Positions 22,901 to 36,987 of a DNA stretch of 64,000 nucleotides are shown here, piece after piece (the stretch's first letter is position 1; every line of letters begins with the position of its first letter). The notes beneath the pieces were generated by a model. That model did no database searches, was not told where the DNA came from, and was given only the letters and a program-made list of their open reading frames with translations. The DNA is from Apostichopus japonicus (lineage: Eukaryota > Echinodermata > Holothuroidea > Aspidochirotida > Stichopodidae), in the NCBI RefSeq assembly GCF_037975245.1, contig NC_092569.1, forward strand, positions 15,745,501-15,809,500, given 5' to 3'. The position numbers and the translations under genes were made by a program.

Positions 22901-25900
22901 TTAAAATATCATAATGTGTTTTTCATATTATGTGAAATGTAAATCCGCGTGTAGTTCCTAGTCGTACACTATACTCACAAACAATGACGTAATATATGAG
23001 ATTTCAATTGAGAGAATATAGCCTACAATAAGCTGCAAATAATCAAGATGGTTAACCTCGTATCTCATAGTTTGCAAAATTCGTACGGAAACGGCCTGTC
23101 TTTTATCAAGTCGGTTGCTAATGAGGACTAATTTCGGAACAATTTCAATCTTTACATGGTTTACATTAGTGATATGAATATTGAAATAACAGTGTTTAGT
23201 CTGTTTATTGTAGCACATTGTGTTAAGGTTTATCCAAAGTTTATTTGCTAGATATTTTGCACAAACACAACTTTATTTAATGACATGTTCAAAATTGGTT
23301 ACTTCTTATTGAAGACATAACGCCTCCTCACCCCCCCCCCCCCTAAAAAAAATAGTAATAATAATAACATATTATCTCAAATGCTCATTGTATAAGAAGG
23401 GAACGAATCACGAACTCACTGATTATCTGTCTTAAAGTTTGGGAAAATCCGCCAGTATTAGAAATATAGCGTATACCCCTGTTTTGTAATGACAAGTAGC
23501 GGCTCTTTTCTTTTTAGACGATGTGTTAGCCATTAGATTATATCCGTTTAAAGAACGTTCATCATATTTGGTAGTATATTGCTTCAAATATGGTCAATAT
23601 TTTCAACGCTGGTATTAATATAGAAGGAAGTATTTGTCTATACTTATCTGACATTTAAAATCAATTTAAAAATAACATATCGTTATGATATTCTTCATTC
23701 AAAATACTATTAAGCGCGTTCTACCGTTGCGAAAGATAGCAGTGTAAGAAATTCCAGCAATATTCAAATACTATACAGAGCACACATTGCGATTGTCTTG
23801 CTTGACACAGGTTATTACATTATGCGTTGTTACATTTCGTGTTATTTTTTTATTGAATTTTGCGTCAAAATGGTATTACATAACTCGTTAAATGCGTCTT
23901 GCTCCAAAAATTAGTAGGCCTACACGTACAGTTATGAAAACATTTTGCGGCGAAACATATCTGGTTAACACTACATTTTGCGTCAATTATTATATTTTTT
24001 AAAGACGATATTCAATATATGTTTACTGATTCACAGACTAAAGGGTATGTTGATAATTATGGGTATAGTTAATAATGTCACGGGTATACAGCATTCTTGC
24101 ATAAGTTACCTCAGAGGAATAGCAGTATTAACAAGCAGTGTGCTCATGCAATTAACATTCCAAAAGAAAGAAATTGTTTGATTCTTAAAATGCAATAAAA
24201 CTATAAATAAACTATGTATATAATTGAAAGAAAACAAAGATGAAACACGATCTCGTGTTCTGCTATATTGTACTGAAGTTAACACAGGCTGATCTTATTT
24301 GGTGTTAAAATATGACTTCATATTAACAGAAGCCATTGTCAATTATGACTTCATATTAACAGAGGGCGCCAACGAACTTCAGTATTATGGTAGAATATCT
24401 AATATGGCTGAACACTGTCCTTAAGGATGTCGGCGTACCACAACCATGATTGTTCCATTGAATTAAATCCGCGGTGGACCCGAAATAGAGCTAGCTGGAT
24501 CTCATTGTAATATTTTATCCATTTTGCAGGGCCATAACACTGATGGATGTACCTACTTCTGTTCACTTTGAATTTGCTTCTGACTGGAGTAATATGCTAA
24601 CGAACGGTAATATATAGAGGGGTTAGCCGGTTTCCAGTGTGTATACAACATCTGTCTATAGTCATTTCCCACAACTGTGTAGGGCAAGTTTTCGTCATCG
24701 CCTGGCCAGACTTGACAGATCGAGATTTACATTCTATAAATCAGGAAGGTCTGCATATGTTCTTTCATATTTAACCTAGTAGCCAGATTGCAAGGTACAC
24801 TTTTGCGAATGAAATAGAAAATGTATCAAAGACTTTTTCCTTAGACTTCTTCACCCCCCCCCCCCAATTCAATTCAAGATATAGTACGTGTACACAAAGA
24901 ATAGTTAGCTTTTATATTGTTGGGAATTTTCATATACGCAGATGTTTGTCATAAGAAAACAGTTTTTACATAGAGTATTACTTTCTCGTCGTGCTTTAAT
25001 AACGCTCATTTAACACAACCCGTTTATCTAGATACCGTAAAGATTTGGAGTCTAGACATTAATATCTACTAAGTTAAATTACCACTGTTATTGTTCGGAA
25101 ATGTTCATTTGTTTACGCTAGAAATTCTTTCCGTTTATCATAAACTTCCCCAAAAAATAATCTGCACAAGGTTATGAACGTAATAGAAAATCACGATTGA
25201 AGAGAGACACATTTATATGTGTGCCAAATATGCAATTTTATTTTGGAAAAAATAGTTAGTTTATAGGCCGTTAAGTAAAGATATCTTACAATGTAAATAT
25301 GCAAGTATGCATACGCATGGTATCTATAAGTTTATCACTTCTTTTGTCAATGATACGACATTGCTAAGTTGTTAGGTAGCCAAAGTACCATTAAAATAAG
25401 CACGTTTGCAGATGTTGGAATCAAGCTTTTTCTTTTGTGTTGTCGAAGCTACGAATTTTCCCTTTTGTTGAATGATGTACTACCAGCATAAACAGTACAA
25501 GGTAATACAGGGTTGGGTTCAGTTGCACAAAATCTAGCAACATACAAGCATACATCATGTATGCCGTGTAAGCCCTTATATAATTGGTAGAGTTCAAGAA
25601 TCATCATCGCGTGGGATGAGGTAATGTCTTGCATGGAAGGCAGATAGCCAGCGTTCGTGATATGATGGAACAAACGAATCTTTATCACCATCCTAAGAGT
25701 CCGAGAGCTAAGGTTTCATGATACGATGTAGGCTCTAACCTAGCGGGGCGAGCATATTTTTTTTGTAGTGGGAGGATAAGATATGTTACCGTCCAGAGAA
25801 GGGTCTAAGCAGACATTTATCACCTTTGGGAGTTTTAGTAAAAACGGAAGGAGCTAAGATGCAACATGGTGCTATATTTTGCAACTTTTTAATAAAATGT

Positions 25901-26652
25901 TGAAGGATTTTCGACTGCATATATATCAACTATTAAAAGAATACTTCGTATTTTTTTGTAAAAGTCTGTCTGTCAGTGGAAAGGAGTTGGGTGGGCTTCC
26001 TGATTTCTTCTGGGGATTGAAACCGCCAAATATGTACGTTGTTGCACCCTTGATTTACCCTCTGTATCGATTTCAAATTTTAGTTGGGGAGGGGGGGGGT
26101 CACCAAATTTGGCTTACATCCGTTATGGGGAAAGATCTTAGCAAACATGTTTACTTTGGTAAATGGGGAAATGATGATATTATTTCCATCATCTACAATA
26201 CATATTGTAGTAGAACTTCAAAACTTACCAAAGCACTTCCCTATTTAACATTACAAGCACGTTGTATATGATGATAGCATTGACCGCGGAAACTAAAGTC
26301 TAACGAAAATGGAATATCATTATTGTTTCCTTACATTTTTCAACTGTTCTAGGATCAAATTGAATACAAAATCTACATATTTCATGGAGGCAGATGTTTG
26401 TGACGCATAAAGTCGTACGGTTAAGTGTTTCATTCAAACAAATGAGAATAATCTTGTTATACTTAACCCGCATCCTTGCATTAAATAAACACATCTACAA
26501 AACTGTAGATGGCAAATTCTCGTACAATGTGTAAATATTTCCGCAACGTGACGTAACATGTAGCAGTCTTTCTTGACCGACTGAAGGTCATCATATGGGA
26601 TGGGTGCCTTGGAATCCTTATCTGTTTACAACTGAAAGACGGTGTGACGACG
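19917..26652. other. Intergenic DNA, B to C
   Basis: Aligns with the A-B spacer over most of its length. It additionally carries about 21240-21890, with an exon-8 relic and a stretch ending AAAAGTCTGGTTACGCCACTG that resembles a transposon terminus. Poly-C tracts lie at about 20030, 20905, 23330 and 24856. No gene recognised. Confidence 0.7.
21734..21862 (+). pseudogene. Exon-8 relic downstream of copy B
   Basis: Matches the last third of exon 8: CTCAACG, ATGGAGGCAATG, a TATTATTATTATTA run, TGCAACGTCCAATTCGTTGA, and a TGA at the homologous end. A deleted base between CTCAACGCTGTGTTC and the glycine codons breaks the frame, and the 5' part with the calcium loop is missing. Confidence 0.8.
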
Positions 26653-26660
26653 TATAAGTA
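26653..26660 (+). promoter_or_regulatory. TATA-like element upstream of copy C
   Basis: TATAAGTA identical to that of copy B and at nearly the same distance from the ATG. Confidence 0.4.
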
Positions 26661-26813
26661 TAATGCGATCTGGCTGCGAGACAGCATTATTTTACAACTT
26701 TATAAATACACTTCATGTCATCCATTGTTTTCAGAACATCGAGGAAATTTCTTACCTCTGGAGATACATTTCATTTGAGTTGTCATTCGTATTATAGCAA
26801 GACATTCATAAAT

Positions 26814-26894
26814 ATGGAGCTTTCCGTGGCTGTTCGAGCACTATTAACATTCTTGTGCACAACAACCATCGCCTTTACGTCCTCGGAAGAAACG
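26814..26894 (+). CDS. Copy C exon 1: signal peptide
   Basis: MELSVAVRALLTFLCTTTIA and then FTSSEET. Same length and GTGAGT donor as copy B. Confidence 0.85.
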
Positions 26895-29800
26895 GTGAGT
26901 TAAACGTTTTTCAGTTTCTGTTCTTCATTCTTATAAATCACGTTTCTTTCTTGTTTGTTAGATGTTACCATTTAAACCTGGGTAGCATGTTTTAACGTGT
27001 TTCTTTCTTGCTTGCTGGATTATATAAATTCCCACTAAAATTCAGAAAAAGGTTATTACTTGATAGCCTGTTTTACAATTTTTAATGCAACATTCTTTTT
27101 TTTTAGAAGCTTATGCCGTTTGAATATTGCGACTGATATCATTTTTTTGGCGAGTTACAATTCTTCTTCAATAAATTCCTTCTTTCCAAAATAATAATCT
27201 ATCTTCAGCAGCCTACAGAAGTGTGTTTTTGTTGTAAAATTTGCACTGCAACTTATCATAAAAAAATTGCATAACAAATTATATTTTCGGCTTAGCTACA
27301 TTTGAAATTTTACCTTGAGGTTTTGCCTTGAGAAACGTTCTCTCATATTTTCAAATAATATCGCACGTTATCGCTTATGTATCCCTAAATGTATCTATTT
27401 AAACACTCGTCGCTGATTTGTGCAATATAACACTAACGCTTAAAACTAGAATCGTATGTTTTACGTAATGGCTTAGAACATAACCATTAACAATTTCAGA
27501 ATAACATAAACATTTGTGAAAGTTATTTTAAGACATTTGAACAGTTATATCCTAGCTATTTTAGAAATTTTGATGTTACAACGTAACTTTGATGTTACAC
27601 TAAATCTCATTAACCATCATCAAGTCTCTATATTTCCTAACTAGATACGGATAACTGTCTCTTTACAAATCGATTTGACTACATTAGTACGCTAAGTATT
27701 GAAAAACTACAGTATAGATTAATCGTACTCGAATTAAAAAATTAAAAAAACCTTTAGCTTGAATTTTTTTAATTCTAGTTAAAAATATATAATATTAATA
27801 ATAATCATTATAATTGCAGTCCGCTTTCTGTTACATAAAATCACTCCACTTCTTGTCAAAGTAGGCGCCTTTGCCGTTACGCATGAACAAAAGTCAAAGT
27901 TAAATATTTTAAAAATCTATTGTATAATTGAGAAGATAGGTAAAAATTCTTGATCATTCCATTTTTTTTTCTCTTTGTCATATATGTTTTTAATTATTGT
28001 TGAGCGTTAAAAAATAAGAACTTATGGTCAATATATTAATATGATACTCAAAGAATCAACAAAGTTGTTTCAATATTACAGACGGAACTGTAAAATAATA
28101 ACGTTGTGTGCCATTGTACAATCATAGACTTTCACATAGTTACTTCGCAAATAACTACGGTGATAACTTAGAAATAACAAATAACCCTTTATGATAAATT
28201 GTATAATTCAAATTCGTCCTCTTTGTCCTTGTATGTCCACTAACGTCATTTAACGAAACCGAGTTTATTTTCGGATTAAGATTACTTAAGTTTAATGTAG
28301 AAAGAACAAATGTTTTCAAAATTATCTACTATAATTTACTAATATATTCCAAATTAGTTTTATTTGATATATTTCTTAGTAGGCATTGGTATATCTTTGA
28401 AAAATATATAAACACCAATGCATTTTTTGCCTCACTGAATTGTTAGCAATTAGTTCCATGCAATACTGCACGGGTAAGCTTCACTGGCTTCAAATCTCTT
28501 GCAATAATATACTTTAGTCTATACCTTATTACCTTGTACAATTGTCAGAACTTTGAAATTATTGTTATTTAAAATTAATACTGTAATATCTTTGTGTCTA
28601 TGTTTATCTCGTTCAAATTCGTCCTTCTCGTTGTCTTAAAAAGTACTTAGAAGTTCCAACTACCGCGCTCCCATGATTTTGAAGATTAATGCACAATTAT
28701 AGAGTTTATGTCCCTTAAACTATCGAGCAATTAGTTGACAATAAGACCCTTAAATACAATATTTTGATACTCTTGTAATTTGACAAGTATCTGCATGGGA
28801 ACTATACTATAAAGACTGTTGTCGACGATTTCGCATTATGACGTTTACAACAATTGCATCCTTAATTCGTTTTACTGTTCGTGTAATGTAAGGTTAACTC
28901 GCGTTGTAACACAGATAAACTAGTATCGGATATTGCCAGGTACTTGCACATGTGTTATCTTTTAACGCCTTGGTATATTTGCAATTTAAAGCATAATTTT
29001 TTGTATTTGCATCGGCCAATATCTCATGTAAACCTATTTGCATGCAATTGGTGCATTTCATACCGTTCCGTATTTCAACGTCAACCAATAGTGTACTTTC
29101 ACTGTGTAAGAAAAGTCTTAAGTAATAAGTACAATATACGGTGTATACAACTCTTAATTTCTTTCATATACTCAGTTCCATTTCCAAAGACATAGCATGT
29201 TCTTTGTGTTTGTTTTACACATTAACTCACGTGGTAAACTTTATTCATTGAAGTATTTGATATGTTTTACCACGCTAGAAAACACTGACAAATATTTTAT
29301 AAACGATAGGCTCAAATTATCATTTAACTCCAAGTCACGTCTTTAGTCTTCAAAAACATGACTCTCTTAATTGCAATCGTCGTTAATTTATCACCCCTGA
29401 CAACGCTATACCGGGGACGATATCTGCGTAAAAGGTGTCAGAGGTTTTACTTTTGTATGTCAATTTGAGGATATGTATCAATACAAAAAGCATTGCTTTA
29501 TTTCATTTCATGCAAACAAAATGAAACGATACAATTATGATAACAAAAACTTTCATTGTAAAATATACCGGTTCATAAATGTTGGGACGTTGTCCACATT
29601 GCCATGTAGTAAATTCATCATTTAAAGATTATTTGTCATGTTTTCTTCATGCACCGAAGTTACTACTTCTATAGACAAAATACAGACAAATCTCGATCTT
29701 AATTATATGCTGGAATGACTGTTAATATAAAAATTAATGTTCACAAACATATTTTGCCCACATTTGCGTTAATGTAAGAAAGTAAAATTCGAAATTATTT

Positions 29801-32800
29801 TCTATTAAGTTTTTATCGCTTACATAGTTTTGCGAAAAAATATATTCTATTTTCATCTGTTTTCCTTGAATGTATAGCTAATATATTTGCAATTTCTGGT
29901 GCAATTAAGAAAACAAGAATACTACACAAATAGATTGAGTTTAAATTCTAGCCAATGTTTAGTCACACAACCACCTCCACTTTCCTCCACACCCACCCCC
30001 CGCCTCCCCAAAAAATGATATATGGGATATATTTCCAGTCAATTCCGATGGTTTTTATACTCATTTCATCAAGTTGGGTACACATTTTAAAATTAAAATT
30101 TAATAATTGTATCGCTGTAATGGATGAAGTTATCAAACATCCTGACATAGGCAAGAATGTTTGTGAACAACCATTTAGATCATTAATCATTATGAAATCG
30201 TTTTTTTCCAACATTCTTAATTTGCCTGTACATGATTATTAGATAAATGAGATTGAAAAAAGGGCAATAGTTCTTTACAAACAGTTACAATAAATAAACA
30301 TCACATATTGACATATATTTCTGATGACTCTTCTTCTCATTTAAAGAGTATTCATCGGAGAAGTTTACTTTCAACTACAGAGGATACGCAAAGTAAGATA
30401 TTTCACCTTAACTGCTTTGTTTTTCATTCCATCTATATATGAAAAATGTAATTAACCAATATAAATGACTTTTGTTATTTCCAAGATAACTTTCTGTTTT
30501 TATTTCTGTTTCATTGACCGTATCTGTGTGAGACAGCATTTAGTATGTTACTTTCGACGACTTACAACAATGCAAAAATTACAACCTTTAATACCATGAA
30601 CAAGACAAGAAATTTTGTGACAAATGTTTTATACTGCAAATAATATTGACTCCATCCACCGAAAAATATAATAAAGCAAAAAAGAGTTAGGGAATAGGAA
30701 AGAGAGGGAGAGAAAGGAATGCAACGTATTCTAACACAGGAAATGATATATGTACCAACTTTGATGTTAGGTTTTCATGTTACTTTTCAAGTTCCATCTT
30801 TCCTGTTGCGGTTTTAGCTATCTCCTAAAATCACAGAGAATTGTCAATTTCTCGCTGGATTTCCTTTAACGGTGAAGTATTGTATACGGTGACAAGGTTT
30901 TGTTACAAATTGAACACAGAGCATGCATATTATATAAGTTTTTAATGTTTTTTATCTCTTTATTACAGTGGCCCATTACTTCTTTTATCAACGTTCTGAA
31001 TATCCAAAGGACTGCCGAGACGTTCAAAGTCAATGTTCTACTTACAACTCTAGCGGAGTATACATTATCAAGCCAGATGGATTTGAAGAACCATTTGAGG
31101 TGTACTGCAACAACAACGTTGTTGGAGGAGGCTGGACGGTACGTCTAAATGGAAATGTTGAAGTTATATTTCAAACGTGATAAAACCTTTCGTTAGCATG
31201 TAGGTATTTTGACTTAAAAGTGTAGGGGTAATAAATAAGTCGCATCATTCACTCAGCAACGTCGAAATTGGGAAATAGATATTATTTTTGTAGACGATCT
31301 TTCTTAATAGTTATATAAATGGATAACATAAATTGTACATTTCCTACTCGAGTACAATTGAGATGGTGTTTTTAATTGGTGATAGTGTACTCAATCTGTT
31401 TCTCTTCTTTTATAGGTCATACAACGCCGCGAAAGCGGAGCTGTTAATTTCAATAGGAGTTGGTCACAGTATCAAGATGGATTTGGTTTCCTCTCAACTG
31501 AGTTTTGGCTCGGCAATGACAAGTTATCACATTTGACGAACCAAGCTGACTACGAACTTCGTGTGGATATAGAATTATCTAATGGAGCTTATTTCTATAC
31601 AACATACAAAGGTTTTCGTATCACTGATGAATGGGGGCAATATAAGGTTACACATATTGGCGCACTCGAAAGTAATGCACGTAAGTAAACAATAATAATG
31701 AAAAGTAAAAACGAAACGTTAATAATAATACAACCATAACAATAATAATAATATTCCACTTTTATATAGCGCTTTACAGACGATATGTTACCACTGGTCA
31801 ATGATAACCTGTCCCAGAGACAATCCTTCTTTATACATATACATTTAAGTCGTTTTCTACAATCTTTCAATGTAGTTCCTTCTTATTTTACTATATAACT
31901 GTAAAATTTAAAAACGATCATATTTCATGGCAGAGGTACAGTACTTGCAAACATTCTTGTAAAAATTTGATGTCTTTTCTTGATCTTACCAACCGACAGC
32001 TACATTTCCCTCTATATGTCCTACGAACATGATCTACGGAACATGTACTTGCCAAGCAACATGTGAAGATCCCAACGGACAATCTGGTTGTAATAGAGAC
32101 TGTTTGGGTACTGAGGGTTGCACCTGTCCAGCTGGTTTCTTAATGCAAGGGAGTGACTGCATCAGTGCGAGTGAATGCGGGTGTTTCGTGGCAGAGGCCA
32201 ACTTGGTTATACCAGTGAGTATATATATGACTCATTTCAATATTACGTGACTATGTAAACGAAACAGAAACGAAACTTAGGCTAATTGACGTTGTGATCA
32301 CACATAGTCTTAGAAAGAAAAATCAAATGTATAATAAATACTATATATTTATATTTTATCTATTTATTCTAGGATGGAGAAACATTCGTTAACGATGACT
32401 GCACACAAAAGTGTTCTTGTATCAATAATCAATTGATCTGTGAAGATTACAGATGTAGTACCAATGCTGTTTGTGATGTCAGGAATGAACTAAGACAGTG
32501 TTATTGTAATGAGGGATACGAAGGTGACGGTGAAAATTGTCCACCCTCAGTGTCCTATAGAGACTGCCAGGATGTTTATGACGCTGACCATAGGCAAGAT
32601 GGCGTATATACAATCATGCCTACTGGGTGGCCTGGTTTACCATTCGAGGTAAATTGTAAAATGGAAAACGGCGGAGGATGGACCGTAAGTCTTCATTGAA
32701 ACACTATGAATGTTTCAAGTATGTTTCTGTGATTTGTTTGTATGTATTAGTCTATTGTAAACGGTAATTGAAGTACGAGTTTATGTTTTCGGTTTGGTTG

Positions 32801-34936
32801 CACTTTTATATTCCTAACTATGGATTAAGTATGTTAAAAATACTTGAGTAAATGAAAATGGTGACAACCCTTAAAATTAACCTCCTCCTAAGAAACAAAC
32901 AACGCTAAGAATTGTCTTAAGTTTATCAGACTGAAATATTATTCTAAAGATATATAGTCGTGAAGTATTCTTAAATTGAGTGTGTCTGTTAGCATGCTTC
33001 AACGACCCCCGTTACTTTATTTCTAAATTCCTTCATTATCCTTACCCGCTATCCTTACAGGTGTTTCAACGTCGTACTGATGGCTCTACGAGTTTTGATC
33101 AAAACTGGGATGCGTACAAAGACGGGTTTGGTGACATCAGGAATTTATGGCTAGGAAATGAAAAGCTTCATTACTTGACGAACCAGAGAAACTACAAGCT
33201 TCGCTTTGACATCACTACTTCTAGTGGAGCTGCTATATATGCTGAGTATACAGAGTTTCAAGTCGAGTCTGAAAGCAGCAACTACACAATGAATAAACTG
33301 GGAACTCGCAGTGGAAATACAGGTTTGTTGCATGTTTGATATTTGCCCCTTGCCATGGATAATAGGTCAAGTTGAAGTTACTTGTGTGTTAACAATAAAC
33401 TTCATGAGAAAATGTTCGTCACTGTTTCAACACATCTTGATGTTAACTATTAACTCCAAAATATGCTCTTAGTACACTGGATCAGAAACCCTTTCAAAGA
33501 GGGTTAAGTGTAACAGTAACACCCCCACCTCCGTTCACAATTCACCGTTTCTACGGTTGTATAGAAAAGATAATTTAAAAGTCGATAACCCATTTCTGAG
33601 TATGTATGATAAACTTAACGCCTTAATTAGAACAAAAACAGATAGAAACAGAAAAAGTGAATTAATAATGCCACGCATATTGAACCATCTTAATTTGTTG
33701 CAATTAATGTGAAGAACCATCCTCACATTCGCCAGGTTTTGTTGTTGTAATATTGGAAAGCAATGAAAGTTTTGTCCCGAACGGGAATTGAGCCAGTGAG
33801 CTGAACAATTGCGAAAACAATATAGTCCCATCTGGACCCGTTACTTTAAAGAAACAGTATAGCGTTAGATATTTACCGTATCACCGTATCAATTGGATAC
33901 CGTTGGTATCATTTACAAAATATTGAATTAATCTGACTAACCGATGAAAAATAATATATGCTGAATGAGAAAGCAGTCTAAGAACAGGAAATGTTATGGT
34001 AGAGCAATACGACCACATATCTTCAAAGAACGATTAACAGAGAATGGAGGTTTCCAGTAAACACATACTAGCCTACAAGATCTGTGAAACAATTATACCA
34101 GGAAGAGCCACACACCGTGGTTGAAGACAAAGACAACCCGTGACATAGATACAATTACAATGTGTAAATAATAACTAAAAACTAGTTAGTGGAAAGCCGA
34201 GGATTTAGTTCTCATTTACAATCAAACACAATATTTACTAATTTAAACATAATATTTAATATCATTAGACAATAAGTTCCTAAAGACAAGTTAGTTTCCA
34301 TATTTAACATCATCCATTCAAATTAAAATCAATGGTCAACTCCATTGAGAAGAAAAACTGATTAAAATAAAGAGAAATAAAGAATTAATCAACTCATGAA
34401 GTATTTATAATGATCACGGAATTATCAAATTTAAAATGAATTCCGAATCTCTTTCAATGTGAATCCTCACCCCCCCCCCCCCTCCTTCCAAGTATACTGT
34501 AAAACTTATTTTATGTCCCAACAAAAGTGTGCAATGTGACAGTATACTTACATTTACGTTTTTACTTGTTTAATGACCAAGTATTAACCACTGATGTTTC
34601 TTGCTGTTTTCCTTCACAGGTTATTATCTCTCTAACAACAAAGGAAAACAATTCAGCACGCATGAACGAGACAATGACGAATGCGATACCTTCAACTGCG
34701 CAGAGAAGCACAAAAGCGGCTGGTGGCACTCGAATACTTGGTGCTCTTGTTATAGTTATAGCTATTGTTTTGATTTCCAATACAGCAGCAGCTGCACGGG
34801 ATTTTGTACTATTGACAACCTCAATGGTGTCTACAATGGAGGCAACGGAGAAATGATCTCCTCTCACCCTTATTATTATTATAGTTCAAACTGCAGCCCC
34901 CAGTTCGTTGAAATGAAAATTCGACCATCCTCTTGA
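26814..34936 (+). CDS. FReD gene copy C, complete (8 exons, 555 aa)
   Basis: Exons: 26814-26894, 30347-30392, 30969-31138, 31416-31680, 32000-32214, 32373-32684, 33061-33322, 34620-34936. All splice sites are GT-AG, all phases match copy B, and exon lengths are identical to B. It is the most compact unit, with no large insertion in any intron, and is the best reference for the ancestral structure. Differences from B concentrate in the exon 8 pocket: SYCFDFQYSSSCTGFCTID instead of the more tyrosine-rich B version, and HPYYYYSSNC near the end. The calcium loop reads ERDND instead of DRDND. Confidence 0.9.
26895..30346 (+). other. Copy C intron 1
   Basis: 3.45 kb, single-copy for the segment duplicated in B. 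Contains a CACCCCCCGCCTCCCC run at about 29993-30008 homologous to the poly-C/poly-A tract of B. No coding exon is visible. Confidence 0.7.
30347..30392 (+). CDS. Copy C exon 2: 46-nt linker exon
   Basis: AAAG acceptor and GTAAGA donor. Reads SIHRRSLLSTTEDTQ plus the first base of the Met codon. Confidence 0.75.
30969..31138 (+). CDS. Copy C exon 3: start of first FBG domain
   Basis: AHYFFYQRSEYPKDCRDV, YIIKPDGFEEPFEVYC, NNNVVGGGWT. Donor GTACGT. Confidence 0.9.
31416..31680 (+). CDS. Copy C exon 4: core of first FBG domain
   Basis: VIQRRESGAVNFNRSW, WLGNDKLSHLTNQADYELRV, ending THIGALESNA. GTAAGT donor. Confidence 0.92.
32000..32214 (+). CDS. Copy C exon 5: TIL domain
   Basis: TFPSICPTNMIYGTCTCQ and then GCNRDCLGTEGCTCPAGF. 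Acceptor GACAG. The split codon gives Pro here and Arg in copy B. Confidence 0.88.
32373..32684 (+). CDS. Copy C exon 6: TILa/VWC-like, EGF-like, FBG start
   Basis: Same 104 codons as B, with CNEGYEGDGENC in the EGF-like part and FEVNCKMENGGGWT in the FBG part. Confidence 0.9.
33061..33322 (+). CDS. Copy C exon 7: middle of second FBG domain
   Basis: VFQRRTDGSTSFDQNWDAY, GFGDIRNLWLGNEK, N-Y-T sequon, ending TRSGNTG. Confidence 0.92.
33323..34619 (+). other. Copy C intron 7
   Basis: 1.3 kb. A long poly-C run (about 34470-34483) plus CTCCTTCCAAG makes a decoy acceptor about 127 nt upstream of the true one. No exon is visible inside. Confidence 0.7.
34620..34936 (+). CDS. Copy C exon 8: FBG pocket and stop
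   Basis: NKGKQFSTHERDNDECDTF, NCAEKHKSGWW, pocket core CSCYSYSYC, NLNGVYNGG, then HPYYYYSSNCSPQFVEM. The first Asp of the calcium loop is Glu. Confidence 0.92.
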
Positions 34937-35003
34937 GTTCACGACGGATAGTCTGTCATGTGATTTCTCTCGAAACCATTGTGGAAAATTGAGTAGTAAA
35001 ATG

Positions 35004-35009
35004 AATAAA
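35004..35009 (+). terminator. Candidate poly(A) signal, copy C
   Basis: AATAAA about 70 nt after the stop. The distal site used by homology in A, B and D has mutated to AATTAA here, so copy C may have a much shorter 3' UTR. Confidence 0.4.
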
Positions 35010-36987
35010 TATTTTTCTTTATGACAAACACAAATCAACTGGATGAAACGAGCCCTTGTTAGTGTCTGAAAAAATATATTAAATTATGTATCATCTTCGA
35101 GGATTTTAACCTCTCAAGAAAACTTGAATGAGGATAGTTTTTGGTCAAATGGGAGTGCAAGATTGAAAAACAGTAAATATTCGTTAATCTTCAGACACAT
35201 TGCTGAAAATTCCTTTATTTGCAATAAGTATCTTTTAAACTAATAATGCTCTGAATTGCAAAGAATATAAATTAACAAAATGGAACAGGATCATATATGT
35301 GTCTTTACTTGTTTTATTGTGTTTAAATCCCTAAAGTACAGTAACCAGCGGTGGTTTCGGGAGCTCCCCCCTCCAGACAAATATCTTGCCACTACCCCCA
35401 CCCCCCCCCCCCATGACAATGGTGGCCATATTGGTCGAAAGTTACAAAACTCACTTAAGGCTCAGTTAAAACAGTTCGCGGTTGACGTTTATCCGTAATT
35501 CACGGATATTTTCAAATTTATTCACACCAATTGCGTATGATGTTAAATATTATCCTATCATTTTGCTTTCTGTTATCGCTACGAGGCCCTCATCCCCCTC
35601 CCTCCGTCACACACGCTACCCACGAGATAACCTGCAACCATGTTTGTTACATCATGTGTATGATTATAACCTGCTACAATCGTTTGTTATATCGACCGCC
35701 CGAAGTTAATCTGATATTGTTATTTGGACGCCGCAGTATGATATATTACGTAATTTCAACATCGCCCGTGTGTTAGAATACGCTCACACATATATTTAAT
35801 GTATTAAGAAGGATGGACTACGGCGATGGGAAACAGTTTTGTAGTGGCTGGATGGAGCCTAAGTCGATGAAACTGACCGTCATATACAAATGTATTAAAA
35901 CCAACATTATAGTAAATCATAGAAAATGAGATAGCTTAAACTGTACTGTTGGTAAATAAATAGTCCATAACAAAATTAGAACTTAAGACAACACAATTGA
36001 AAAGTAAACCCAAAACTAAACCCATTTGTCAAAATCCCAGGCTGTACCATTTATGAAATTTTCAGTTTATCCAATTTCTAAATTTGATTTGGCAAATAAC
36101 AAATCTTACTGAAAACAAATATTCTTCCAATTATATAGAAACACATAGGATTTGTGTAGACAAAGTGTGAGCGATGCATCTATGTACTGTAGTATGAGAA
36201 CAGAGCACACGGGGTTATCAGCTAAGAGTATAGTGACTTTGTCCAAGCGCGTAGTCAGAAGGCCAGTCATCCCCCCCCCCCCATAAATTTAAGAAAAAAG
36301 GAGAAATGGGGACCATTAGCGGGGATAAATTGGAGAACAACGTAAAAAGATTTCACACGAGGATTCAAAAATGTGGAAATTTGAATACCACATTCCCATT
36401 CATGACTGAAAAATTTCTTTCATAGGCATTGGTGTTTTCAAACTACTCAGTTTGTTTGCCTTTATTTACTCGATTTGGCTGGTGAATTCTCTAAATTTGA
36501 CGGTTTGTGTTACAGAAAATCTGACAAACTTGCTGTAGGCTATAAACTTTAAACTGATATAAATATCGGCCGATTGTATCAAATTTCAAGTCCCCTAAGC
36601 CTCTGAAGTCCACCAAACTGTATAGCTTCTAGGGACTCCGCTCCATGATTCCACGCAGACAGCGCAAAACGTTCTCGTTGACAAGTCATTAAACTGAATC
36701 CGCCCAAACCCCTTAGATGAAATCCTGTATATGCGCTTGACTTTCTCTACAATTTATCAAGGTCATATTTTTAGTCGGAACACACCTTTAGCAATTTAGC
36801 AGATGGAACTCAGAAAGTGAACTGTTTAATTTGGTTTAGAAACATTCATAACAGTACCGTTACCATAGTTTCAAGTGTTTGGGAATTGGTCAAATTTCAA
36901 AGGTACGAAACTTGCCCCAACCACTCGAACTTTTTGCACCCCTCCGTCAGCCCACGTCCCAGACGAAAAGTCTGGTGACGCCACTTT

